Below, in pieces: positions 24,950-35,599 of a DNA stretch of 64,000 nt (the first letter of the stretch is position 1; every line of letters starts with the position of its first letter). This DNA is from Sodiomyces alkalinus F11 (lineage: Eukaryota; Ascomycota; Sordariomycetes; Glomerellales; Plectosphaerellaceae), in assembly GCF_003711515.1 (NCBI RefSeq), contig NW_021167091.1:330340-394339 (forward strand). Direction: 5' to 3'. Position numbers and translations under genes: made by a program. The notes beneath the pieces are model-generated. The model did no database searches and had not been told where the DNA came from. It saw only the letters and a list, made by a program, of their open reading frames with translations.

Positions 24950-25960
24950 TATATAATATTCGCGTAGCGGTTAGGTTTTTATTAAGTCCCCCTAGACTCG
25001 CCGACCTTATTAACTCTACCTATAACGATATCGCTATTAGCGTCCTTAGCCGGTTTACGGGTGATAGAAATCGGTTAGTACGACTTACTAATACCCTCTT
25101 ATCTCTACGCGATTATTTATACTTTATCGACCTACTCGGTATAGGTATCGGGGAGGTTAGCTATTACTAGGCTATTATATAGCCTATTATTTAGGGCGCC
25201 ATTAAGGAACGATATCTTCATATAGTCTACCTAATTATAGCTACCTACTTATACGAGGTTCCTTTTAAGAGTCAAGAGAAAGCGCGTAAACGGCTAATCG
25301 GGTTTTTACTTTATCGCTCTAAGGGCGTTAGTAGCGTAACCTTATTTGTTACGGTCCTTATACGTATAGTTAAGGTAGGCTATAAATTCCTTTAGGTTAA
25401 ATTCGCTATTTATACCTCCGTTACCGAAGAAGGTGCTAACCACCTATTAAGGCTAGGTGTCTAAGCACGCGTTAATTAAATACCACGCCTCTTTATTACT
25501 ACGAAATAGCGGGCTATCGAGTTTAAGTTTTAATCGTATAGCCTAGAACTAAGCGGTATATTCTATACGCTTTTTACTATATTTTACGGGAACGACGACC
25601 TATTATACCCGGTATAAGAGCGTGGGTGCCAGCGGCGGCGGCGGGATCGGTATAGTAGTCTCTGCTTCTAGGGGCCTAGGTAAGGGCGAGGGTGTAAGGA
25701 CTAGGGTAGGCGTTAGGTGCGTGGTGGGTATAAGGTACGGGTTAAGTTAAGACCTCTTAAAGGCCGCTTATAAGCTAGCGATTATATTATAAATAGGGGC
25801 GATATATATCCTTACCGCTTCTTATACGCGTTATAATATGCGTTTATCGATCTTAGTATATAAGGTCTCTACGACCTGCCCTTAGCCCCTTAGTAGGCTC
25901 GGGGCGAAGTGGCCAGGACCTCCTTCTATATAAGCGTCGAAGCTTATAATCTTATACGCT
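24950..25960 (-). pseudogene. Gypsy B copy 1 gag
   Basis: This parallels gag of the full copy (58420-59440). The minus-strand frame shows a Pro- and Ala-rich N-terminal part near 25600-25760, then a capsid-like region with KPDQPFTRFLLTL-type sequence near 25260-25320 and a run of small residues. Stops occur at Gln and Trp codons. Confidence 0.65.
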
Positions 25961-25966
25961 CGAATA

Positions 25967-26170
25967 TATAATAGCTTATTAAAAGTTATTCACGTATTAA
26001 GGCCGAAAATATAGATTATTTAAACTAAGGAAGGAAAGGAGGAAGGGAAAAGTCTACGTAGTGTGTAGACGGCTAAGTATATATAGGATCACACGGGCCT
26101 TCCTAGGGAGTCCGTGCTTCTTAGTCCCGGCCGCTGCCAGGGACTATTCCGCGGGCCACAGCCCGTAACA
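25967..26170 (-). repeat. Gypsy B LTR (204 bp), copy 1
   Basis: On the plus strand it runs from TATAATAGCTTATT to AGCCCGTAACA, so on the element strand it starts TGTTACGGGC. It matches 52581-52783 and 59448-59651 along its length. Confidence 0.92.
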
Positions 26171-26860
26171 AATATAACGAGAAAACTAATAGGGTTTGCT
26201 AGTTAGTATGGACTATAACGATATACCTACGCGACTATAAGCGGGAATAGATTAGGGGGAAAACCTATAATAAACTCGTTAGCGTTATAGGAGGAAGAGG
26301 GAGGATGAAGGCATAAAGGCCTCGGGGGATATTAATTATCTAAATTCCTATAATAAGGTAGGGCCTTATTCCCCTTACCTACCGCCGGATATAGCAGGAA
26401 CCTACCCAGGGGAGATAAGAGACGCCTACCTCCATACTCTCTTTATTAACCGAATAGAAGGAATAAAGGCATAATCCTTAAAAGACGTAGGGAGACCGAG
26501 GCCGGAGAGCCGTAGCTGCCGTATAGCGGAAGCGCGGTAGCGCCCCCTCGGCCCTAGCTTTACCGATAGAGATTAGCTTAGGCTAACTTACCTAACTATT
26601 AGCCTGCTATACTTCCCGTTAGCTACTAGCCTAGAGGTAAGATCTAGATACGTAATAGGGAAGAACCGGGGCTATATCGGTCCCATAGCGGCACCTCTCC
26701 ACCTAAGGAAGTATATAGAGGTTTTCCCCGGGTTTTGCCCGGGTTTTCCCCTCTATAGCCACCCGAGAAGGACCGTATAGCCTCGGAAGGCTCCTGTAGA
26801 TTAATTAGGATAGCGGAGTAAGATCGATAATAATATTAATAATACTTCTAATCAGGGTAA
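26171..26860 (+). repeat. Dispersed repeat U, copy 1
   Basis: About 690 bases match, in inverted orientation, 60830-61530. Shared landmarks are AATATAACGAGAAA at the start, AGGTAAGATCTAGAT, a triple GGGTTTT/CCCC block near 26722-26755, and a tail rich in AATAAT. No convincing protein is visible. The left edge is the end of the gypsy B LTR, so gypsy B may have inserted at AATAT. A diverged relative lies at 40451-40860. Confidence 0.75.
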
Positions 26861-28270
26861 TAAAGGTAAAACTTTAAAAAAGAAATAGACTAGAGTAGTA
26901 GTTAGGAACATTATTTATAGGTTTTTACTCTTTATAGTAGTGTATACCGCGACTCTAGGTGGTTAAAAGACTTAGCTTTATTTACCCTTAGCCCTAAGAC
27001 TATACGCTAGCCTCCTAGCGAGTATAGACTTTAAAAATAAAGAATACCAGGGAAAGTAATAATAAGGAATAAAATATAGCTCGCTAGTTTAATCCTTATA
27101 CTTACTTAGGTTAAAATCTAGACATTATAGAATCTCTACTATAACGGTACTAGACTTCTTTACCTTTTTTAACTTTTCCCCTAGCTTGTTATAATACTCC
27201 CCTAATAACTCCCTTGGTCTCTCGGAGCGGCGTAAAAAACCGTTAATAGTATAATTAGAGAAACTAATATTATCCTCGGCCCGGCCCTAGTATCTTTCTT
27301 AGGGTCCTCGCTAGGTAAAAAGGGTACTTCGGTAACTTCTTCGGTAATAGGCGCTCCTTAGATAGGGTATATAATCTTAAGCTCCTCGCTATACTCTTAT
27401 TTAAGTATAGTCTAGGTCTTAGGCTTCTAGTACTTATTATCGTTTTAGATAAACTTCTTTAGACGGTTAGCGGTAAAAGTATTCCCTTTTAGTTCTTCCC
27501 CGGTAAGAGTCTTAAGGATAAAGGACTTATTATCGTGCTTACCTTTCCGGATATAATATAGGCCGTTCTATTAGTAGTTAAGCTTAGATTTACGGCTTAT
27601 ATCGATAGCTTTCGTAGTATTGTGAACTGGTATAAGATCCTTAACTTATAGCCTTTACTTACAAAGTACCCGGGTATAGCTAGCGTTAATATAGGCTATC
27701 TATCGCCCTAATTATTTAGTAATTATAGTAATAGTAGTATATTAGTTAGTATTAAGCAAGGTAAAAGCCCTTAACCGAAGGATTATTTTATCCTTAGGGG
27801 TTTTAACGCGGCCCTAGTCTAGTACTCTCTAGGTTAGGCAGGTTATCTTAATCGGGGTAATAGCCTTATAGCTATATAGAAGGAAAAAAGAGGTTCGGCT
27901 AGTAAAAGCTCTTACCGTTATACGGTTAGCGAAAAGAATTATCGAGAGGATCTTATAAAGGGCTCTAGGGAAAAGCTTCGACTAAATAAATAGAGCGTGG
28001 GTAATAGCCTTAGACCTAACCTTATTAAGGCTATTAACGCGGGGGGTAATAGGCTAAGGCAAGCTTTTAAGTAATCTTATAGCGACGGTTTAACTGGATT
28101 ATATAACCCTTATTCTTTAGACCTTTATCTATACGGGGTACTATATAAAGCCTATACCTATAGATTATATCTTCCTATAAAAATAAGGTAATAGTCTTAG
28201 ACGTGTTTTTCTTTAGTAGTTAAGCCTTAACCTAATCTATAAATATATAGCGGATAGAGTAAGAGCATCG
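26861..28270 (-). pseudogene. Gypsy C integrase remnant (C-terminal half)
   Basis: On the minus strand a frame interrupted mainly at Gln or Trp codons gives ALFIQSKLFPRALYKILSII, then LFANRITVRAFTSRTSFLLY and ITCLTQRVLD, as in integrases of gypsy elements where FADRITVRR-TG-SPY is usual. Near 27500-27620 come NGLYYIRKGKHDNKSFILKT, LTGEELKGNTFTANRLKKFI, the GPY-type C-terminal fold with its GNRLKKF ending. A charged tail follows to about 27000. No LTR, RT or gag of this family is present, so it is an orphan fragment, distinct from gypsy A and B. Confidence 0.75.
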
Positions 28271-29208
28271 TCAAGCCAAAAGTGACCCTCAGGTGCCGTA
28301 TTATCGATAAAATCAATTCTGATATCGGATTCGGATTCTACGCCCTTATAAGCACCGGAGACCGATATCGTAGCGAGGCCGTAGAGGGCGCGGTAGGCTA
28401 CACGCTATAGGGCGGCCCGTAGCGCTAACCGAACGCGATACTAGTATACTACTATCAAGCGCCTAAAACACGGCGACTAGTACTAATCCGGGGCGCTTAG
28501 CTCCGAGGGAGCCCCTAAAATCCTAGGCACTAAGCGGGCGCACCGAAGGCGTACTATATAAACTACGTACTTAACTTTCCGGACTACTAGCTAATAGGGT
28601 AAGCGCCGATAAGGCGCTATAGCTTATATAGAAAGTCCTTTAAACGTAATACTATAAGACTATTATAGGGAAGCCGCTACGCTAATAACCCGGTAGCGAT
28701 ATACCCCCCCTTATAATCGAAGAGCTTACCGACACGATTTAATAAGCGATTAAGGGTATACTAAAAGAACTACTCGGGGTAGCAGGACCTAAGACCTACG
28801 ATTAGGTAGTAGAGAGTACGCCCGCGTAGCGTTAACGTATTAAGATAGCACCGGCGAAGGTTATACCTACCCGATACGCCCGGGAGCTAATAGTCCAATA
28901 CAGGGACGCTAAAACCGACCTTAAAAGCCGAACCCTATAAGAGATTACTAAGGCGGTTAATTAAGTTACCCGCCGCGTAGACGTAATAGCCGCGCGATGA
29001 CTCCTAAGCGGTGATATAATTATCACGTTTAAATATAAGAATAAGTAATAGATAATAAACGCAAATAACTAGGTTAAAGGCGTATTCGGTATAGGAGTTA
29101 TAATATAAGAGAAAATATACTAAGTTATAGTAAAAGAAATACAGATAATATAGCTACTAAATTATACTCCCGACACGGCGTTATAAGAACTTCGACTATA
29201 GAATAGCG
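28271..29208 (+). mobile_element. LINE D, 5' portion (5' region and first part of ORF1)
   Basis: About 400 bases of non-coding 5' sequence (GC-rich, with CTCCGAGGGAGCCCC near 28501) lead into ORF1. The element is interrupted at 29208 by copia D and resumes at 34929. The start coordinate is simply the end of the gypsy C match. Confidence 0.65.
28700..29208 (+). pseudogene. LINE D ORF1, N-terminal part, interrupted by copia D
   Basis: Near 28850-29120 the frame gives VIPTRYARELIVQYRDA, then AVN-VTRRVDVIAARRLLSG, DIIITFK and VKGVFGIG, the core of Tad1-type ORF1 proteins (RRLPSGDIVVTF, then FG). The protein binds LINE RNA. The frame ends in LRL-stop-NS at 29208, and the continuing codons are at 34929 in the same frame. 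A few Gln and Trp codons are stops. Confidence 0.75.
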
Positions 29209-29412
29209 TGTCAGATAAGGCGTAGTCAAAATCGTCACAAAACAGGTCAAAATTGATTGAGGTAATTGTCTATAATTGTAACTGTGTTAGACCATTAGAG
29301 AAACGCTGCCACCGTATTTTATATAGTGCAGATTCTATAAACGTCTACCCGATTATACCCTTGGTAATCCGGCCTATTACGTAACCGAAAAGGCTATAGT
29401 CTATTCGATACA
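29209..29412 (-). repeat. Copia D 3' LTR (204 bp)
   Basis: It begins TGTCAGATAAGGCG and ends TTCGATACA on the plus strand. Just to its right, CCCTTTAAT is the complement of a purine tract ATTAAAGGG, in the place of a polypurine tract for a minus-strand element. Confidence 0.9.
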
Positions 29413-29499
29413 CCCTTTAATCGCCCTAAAACGTTAGTTAGGCAATTAAAGCTATTTATAACCGGTAGATATAACGGGTATAGGGCCTATATAATCTCT

Positions 29500-31400
29500 T
29501 TGCTGTAGCCGCCCTTAAATTCGTCCTCTAGGTCCTCTAAATATTCTATCCGGACTTCCTCCAGCTGTTTTTGCTATAGCCGCTCCCGTATATCTATTAC
29601 TCCTACCTAGGACCTGAATATCTTAAATTTCTCGCCGTATAACGCCTTCGTTAATCCGTCTGCTATTATTTCCACGCTTATAACGTATATTACGAGTATT
29701 TACCCTTATTCCTTTAATTAGCGTAACTAGTGGCCGTGGATATTAACGTCGCGGAGGCGCGTGATTAACGTGCTAATCTCTTAATTAACTAATCGAATCG
29801 TTTAGTTATTATCGTATAATATCCTTAATTCCGGATCGTTAAATTCCACTCCGATACTAAGTAATAGGCGTTATATATAGATACCCTCTTTTACACCTTA
29901 TACTAACGCTAATAGCTCTGCTTCCGTTATTAATATCGTGACCGTATCCTGCTTATTAGCGCGCTACGCGATTATACCGCTAAATACGCGTATTACGTAC
30001 GCTTAACTACTTTTTCGATTAAGGGTATTATCGGTAAATAAGGCGTTAGTATAGATTTCGATAGTATCGCTACGTCTTAGTTCTAATATAAACGATTAGC
30101 TGTTAATTAGACAAAGAATTAGATAATCGGCGGCCTTATAGTGAATAGGCCCTGGATTAACGTTAAACTGGTATAGCCTGAATACTATAAACGCGATATC
30201 AGGCCGCGATATCACGGCTACGTATAGTATAGATTCTATCTTCCATTAATAGCTTTTAATGTCCGTCGAGGTCCCTGAATAGGGTAGTAGTTCTGCGATC
30301 TTAATTAGGTGTGTTAGGCGATAGTTACTGCTATGCTTATTATTACTGTTTAGCTTTAATAAGCGTTCTAACTTAGTAACGTAATCGCGTTATAATAGCC
30401 AGATTTTACGGGCGACGCGGTCGCGAATAACCTTAATACTAAGGAACCACTATAAAGGATCGCCACCTTATAGGTTATAGTAGCGTCGTAGGTTATTAAT
30501 AGCCTACTCTATCTACGGCTTATCTTATTCCTTATAAGTAATAATAATATCGTTAACGTAGAAGAATAGGATTAAACCTCGGCGTAGAAAATAACACGGT
30601 TCTTACGGCACTATCTAGAAGCCGTCCGCTAAAAGGATAGCCGAAAAGTGCTTTTACTAAAGTATTAGAGACTCCTTAAGTTTATATAACGCCTTTTTTA
30701 GGTATCATCGACTCCTAGGGGCTAGAAAGCCTGGCGGCGGGTATATAAAGATATTATAGGGGAGGGGCGCGTGTATAAACGCGTTTACAACGTCGAATTA
30801 TAGTAGCGTAAGGTTAAATCAGGCGGCGATAGCTATTAACGCGCGGAATAACCGTCCGGCTAGTATTACTACGTATATCTCCTCGAGCGAGGATTAATAC
30901 TACTAATCTCCGCACTATAAGCCTTACCTTATATTTATATAGAAACCTATACTTATCGAACTTATATATTATCACCTATATCGAGTTCAGAACCTCATTT
31001 CTATCTACTATAGACGCCGGCACCCGTATCTATAACCCTATCTCCTTATAGCTCCGTAGGTAGTCTTCTTATGCCTATTGGAATAGGTGGCCGTAAGGGT
31101 AAGAGGGTATATCGCGAGGGTTCTTTAGAGAAGGAGGGAGGTTTTTACGGTGGATCTTTACGGCCGCCGGGGTAACCGCCGGAGTTATATTTCCTGAGAT
31201 AGCCTCCCGGGTTATACTTTTAGTGGCTGCCGCCGGGGCCGTGGATTCGTAGGGTATCGTTAAACGCCGCTATAGCGCTATAGGCGTAGACCTTTTTAAC
31301 CGTAATTTAGTTAGCGGAGTCCTATTTAATATATATATATTGGAGGCGTGGCGGCTAGCGTTAAACGTAGTAACCTAATCTTGTCTTTACCGGCTATCTC
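29500..31400 (-). pseudogene. Copia D reverse transcriptase and RNase H
   Basis: RNase H is at about 29640-30100 on the minus strand: FTDNTLNRKSS, then ITEAELLALV, ILYDNN and RDVNIHGH with ADGLTKAL near the end, the copia pattern (D, E, D, H and KAL). The RT lies to the right at 30100-31100. Trp and Gln codons are stops. Confidence 0.8.
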
Positions 31401-31849
31401 CTTACCGATATAGGCGCGCTCCTCTTTCTATAAGGAGCCCTGTAGGCATTACTATAGGGGAATCGCTATATCGTGTTCCTCTTTCCACGAGGAACCCCGC
31501 TAGCGTAGGGGAATCACGATTTCCTAATATCACGGCTGCTATAAGCGCTATAACCGAAGGCGGGGTTAATAGTGGAGTGGGAAGTAGTGGATCGGGCAGA
31601 TATAGACGGTGATTAGGCGTTATACTAGCTAAATCATACTGTTCATAACCTAAATCTTATCCATTTAGACTCGAGATAGCCTCCACTACCCCCATATAGA
31701 CGGGAGCTGTAGACTATAACCTTAACGGTAACACCGTCGAGGAAGGGGATCCGGGGGTAACTAGCCCCGGCGAGGGTAAGTGTAAGGGTATATTAAGCTT
31801 AAAATAAGCAGTTATATAAAGGGGGGGGGTCCTTAGCTTATTCGTCCAT

Positions 31850-33200
31850 AAACGGCCGTGAATCTCTAGCCTTCTCGTGTTTAATCTAATTAATTAGGTC
31901 TTCTAGTTACTCCTCTGTTAATTAACGGAGGTTATCCTTGAAGGTGGCGATATCGCTGTTGAAGAAGGCGCGTTTCTTAAAATCTATATCGCGCGTTCGA
32001 ATAACGCTGTTACGGCCGTGGCTGCGGCTGCGGCCTAGTACCTAGATACGGAAGATAATAGTGGAATCGTAGCTGACGAGGTAGCCGATATGGGCGCGAG
32101 GAGCGATGCGATTTAAGAGCTTGTTAGCGGCCTTTTGGGCGTCCTTTGTTATCGCGTACGCCTTATAGCCGTAGGCTCGAAGGTGTGATAAAATCGGCTT
32201 CCTGTTAAAGAGGACCTTGTAGGGCGTTTTTTAATCCTTGTACTGCCTTCGTGGAGTGCGGTTATGGACGTATGCGGCCGTGGGAATAGCCTTAGGCTAT
32301 ATAAACGGCGGTAGTTTAGCGTGGATATTTATCGCACGACCTTTCGAAATCACTATAGTAGTAGCGCGTTCGGCACCCCCGTTCTGCGCTTAAGTGTTAG
32401 TATTAGATACCTCTAAAAGGATGCCCTTATTACGCAGGAATTAGGTTATTTTATAGGATTGGGTTAGCTTATTATTAGATTCGAAAACGCGCACCTTATA
32501 GCCTAATTCGCGGTCTACCTAGGCGAGGAATTCCTTAATTATTATAAGGATATCCACTGCCAGCTTACTCTTTATAATATAGGTGGCCGTAAAACCACTA
32601 TAATAATCGGTGAAAAATATAAACCGCGAGTCCCTATCGGACGTTCGGTTAAAATGCGTGAAATTAATCGCCTACCGCTCCCCTATATAGGTAGGCACGG
32701 TACGAGGGCGCCTACTAACGTGCCGCTTTATCTTTATAAGCTCGTAGGCCTCGTAGTCGATAGTTATTAGTCCTTTAATTTTAACCCCCTGCGTCTGCTC
32801 TTCTAGGTGCCGAAGTGGTTTAGGGCCTGCGTGCCCTAGCCGTAGATACTATAGAATACCCTCCGTAGTGCTTAGATAGCGTATCGTCGAATTATAGATA
32901 GTTTTTCGGGTGGCAGAAGACGAAGAAGAGCCTAGAAAAGCAGCTGTAGATTGGTTAGAGGGCACGTATTTAATAACGGTTTAATCGAAGCGGTGACTTA
33001 GCTAGTAAAATATAGATCTATTAAAACGCCGAATACAGTTATTTAGTGCCTTTTAATTGTACTAGTATCCTCGTAGTCGTAACCGTTAGTTTATAATTAA
33101 ATTATAGGTAAAATCTTCGTAGTATACGACGTTTAATAGTCTAAGATTAAGGCCTCCTATTAGTCCGTTTAATCTCACCATCACGTTACCGTAACCTTTA
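31850..33200 (-). pseudogene. Copia D integrase with GAG-pre-integrase region and protease end
   Basis: Minus-strand motifs, in order: LQLGHAGPKPLRHL-type pre-integrase sequence near 32800-32860, then FIFFTDYYSGF near 32590-32630 (first catalytic Asp), VFESNNKLT near 32470-32500 where DN-G is expected, and AQNGGAERATTIV near 32340-32400 (catalytic Glu retained). GYLVSYDSTIIFRI near 32050-32090 is the usual integrase-RT linker. The second Asp appears lost. Confidence 0.8.
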
Positions 33201-34705
33201 ATAGGCAGGGACGAACTGCCTATAACCACGTAGTCTCCCTGCGTGGCGGGTGTAAAATTAGAAAAACGGGAAAAATCGTTGAATATATGAATCGTGGCAC
33301 CGGACTCGAGGATGGTAGAGGCTTGAAGAGGGTAGCTAGTAGTAGCGGTTCCTGCTATAAAGCTGGCGGCGTGGGAGACGCCGCTCGGGGCGAGTCACGC
33401 CTCTTTAAGCTATACAGAATCCCGGCCTATGTCCTTCTTTATCTTCTTTACGGTGCGTAGTTCTTCCACTTCCACGCGTACCGCAGGGTTGTATTTAAGG
33501 ATCCGTTGGACGGTTATTTTAGTGCTCTCGAAGGGCGTTTAATCGTTATATACCGTATCCGGAAATAGATAGAAGCAGCTGTTAATATCGGGACCTGGCG
33601 TCGTATATACGCGATAGTGCACCCCTTGTTTGAAGGCTGATTGGCGTCTCTTAGAAGAAGAACGATCAGTTAAAGTAATAGAAGGTGTGGCTGTAGATGC
33701 CGTAGCGATAGGATTCTTAGCTTTATTCTTTCCACGGCCACCCCTCTTAGGCTTAGCCATGGCACCTGAGGTAATATCACCCTCCTCGCTTCCGGTATAT
33801 AGTGTAGGGAATACTGTAGTACGGTGGCTTTCGCGTTTTCCTTAGTCTTTAGGTCTGGTTTTGATATATTTCTGACCAAGGGTGTAAAGGTCTTCGGGTA
33901 TAACTACTTGGTTATCTATAAGGCGTCCCTCGGCCTTAGTCTAATCGCGGCCGGTATAGGGGCGTATACCTCTAAAGAAGTCTATAACCTATATATACGT
34001 GGCGGGCTTGGAACTGGTATCTTTATAGCTTTATAGCAGTAGCTGCCACTTATCTAACCACTCCCCGAGCTTCTTAAGGCTATTCGTAGGATAACGAGTA
34101 TACTTAATATACTCTTCGTGGGTGTCGGTTTAGCGGGTAGCTAAGTACTAATCCGTATCGCATTTAACGGCTTTATACACCTCGCGCGGTATGCCTCCTC
34201 GTAGCAGTTATCTACGGCTTTAGTCGATAGTATTAACCTGCTAGGTTAGTATAGCGTTAATCCCCTTTAGGTAGCTATCGTATTACGCTTATAGGATCTT
34301 TTAGCGCGCGATTTCGACGTCGTACGCCTTCTAGCCGGCGTCTATAAGGTCGAGATATTACGTGGGGGTACGCCTAGGCGTTATAGAAGGGAAAGAGTCG
34401 TAACTCGGTATTATAGGCTCCTCCGGGGATTAAGTCGGATCGACTAGGCGGAGAAACCTCCACACATTATTATATATAGTAACCGATTCGTATAGGCGTC
34501 GCTAGAGCTCCTAATCCTTATAGGTTCTATACGTAATAGGGCTAAGATGCGATATCTTTGCGGTTGCGCAAAAGGATTGTAAATAGTCGTAAAGTGTTGT
34601 ATAGAGATTGTAGACTAGACTCGCTATATCGGCGCGGCTAGATAGCTTCTTAAATCGATTGTAGTAAAGGTAAAAGGGTAGGTAAAATAGGTATATCTTC
34701 ACTTA
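33150..34705 (-). pseudogene. Copia D gag and protease
   Basis: The frame starts just inside the LTR with MKIYLFYLPFYLYYNRFKKL, open from 34702 to 34511, then continues through stops. An open piece from 33760 to 33539 reads MAKPKRGGRGKNKAKN, a strongly basic segment that may replace a zinc knuckle in RNA binding. Protease near 33290-33330 reads ILESGATIHIFNDFSRF; Asp-Ser-Gly is Glu-Ser-Gly. Plus-strand open frames at 33630-34036 are shadows. Confidence 0.7.
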
Positions 34706-34723
34706 GCAAGTAAGACTCTTAAT

Positions 34724-34928
34724 TGTCAGATAAAGCGTAGTCAAAATCGTTATAAAATAGATTAAAATTGATTGAGGCAATTGTCTATAATTTTAACTGT
34801 GTCAGACCGTCAGGGAAACGCTGCCACCGTATTTTATATAGTGCAGATTCTGCAAGCGTCTACCCGGATTGTACCCTTGGCAATCCGGCCCATTATGTAA
34901 CCGAAAAGACTATGGTCTGTTCGATATA
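34724..34928 (-). repeat. Copia D 5' LTR (205 bp)
   Basis: It matches 29209-29412 base for base except for scattered C/T and G/A differences, for example CCGTCAGGG against CCATTAGAG. It begins TGTCAGATAAAG and ends TTCGATATA on the plus strand. Confidence 0.9.
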
Positions 34929-35480
34929 ACGTGGCGATTGCCCGGATTAAGGCTAGGAAACCCAGGAATAATATAGCGCGGACGGTGTTACTAACTATTA
35001 AGGTCGCCCGCCTAGAGGATACGGAGCTAATAGTGAAGGAGGGAGTCTTCTTTAATTATAGACACTATAATAACGAACCCTATAACCCCGAGATCTCCCT
35101 ATAACGGTACTTTAAGTGCCTTAATTTCGGATATAAAATAGGGTGGTGCTAAGCGATAAAAGCGCTATACGGGTATTACGGCGGCGTAGAGTCGGCGTAT
35201 TAAGGGGGCTTCGCGGCGTGTAAATCTAAGATAGACCCGAGGAAAAGGCGCTACGCCGCCTATAAAGCGCTATACGCGGCGTTTAACGATAAGTACCTAA
35301 GTAAAATAAAAGAAAGGGCGCGGATTAAGGAGGTATACACTAATAGGGTAAGGGGATTTAACCTTAGCTAACTTAAGAAATATAGGGCGGAGAGGGAGCG
35401 TAGTGTTTTCGCGGCGTTATAAGATATAATAGTAGTCTCCGAACCGCCTAAGAAAAAAAGACAATAAAAAGGACGCCCTT
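34929..35480 (+). pseudogene. LINE D ORF1, C-terminal part with zinc knuckles
   Basis: The frame continues with VAIARIKARK and VARLEDTELIVKEGVFFNYR, then knuckles: YFKCLNFGYKIGWC, YGYYGG, FAACKSKIDPRKRRYAAYK and a NDKYLSKIKERARIKEVY tail. Cys is kept at some positions and is Tyr at others. Together with 28700-29208 this gives a typical ORF1: RNA-binding core, knuckles, basic tail. Confidence 0.75.
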
Positions 35481-35599
35481 TAGGGTCGCGGAATATCCTC
35501 CTTAGATCGCGTACCGCCCTCCCTACGCCTACTTAGGATAATAACCCGATTATAAGGTTCCTCGCCTTTAATACTACCTTCTAGCCTCTATAAAGCCTT

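Larger units (their letters stand above)
22872..26170 (-). mobile_element. Gypsy B copy 1, truncated (5' LTR, gag, protease, RT)
   Basis: The segment is parallel to 56322-59651, the right half of the full-length gypsy B. It is cut at 22872, where the LINE C A-tail begins, so RNase H-distal parts, integrase and the second LTR are missing. The element reads right to left. It is heavily RIP-mutated. Confidence 0.88.
29209..34928 (-). mobile_element. Copia D: complete Ty1/copia element with LTRs, inserted in LINE D ORF1
   Basis: Two 204-205 bp LTRs bound 5.3 kb encoding gag, protease, integrase, RT and RNase H in copia order, all on the minus strand. LTR ends are TG and CA. A candidate 5 bp duplication is GCGTG (29206-29210) and ACGTG (34929-34933), differing by G to A, but it overlaps the first two LTR bases on the left. 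Removal of the element rejoins LINE D ORF1 in frame, which supports the boundaries. Confidence 0.9.

Noticed and set aside
33630..34036. Two overlapping plus-strand frames and one minus-strand frame around copia D gag
   Set aside because: Gag reads on the minus strand in another frame with a basic RNA-binding segment; these are shadows of it.
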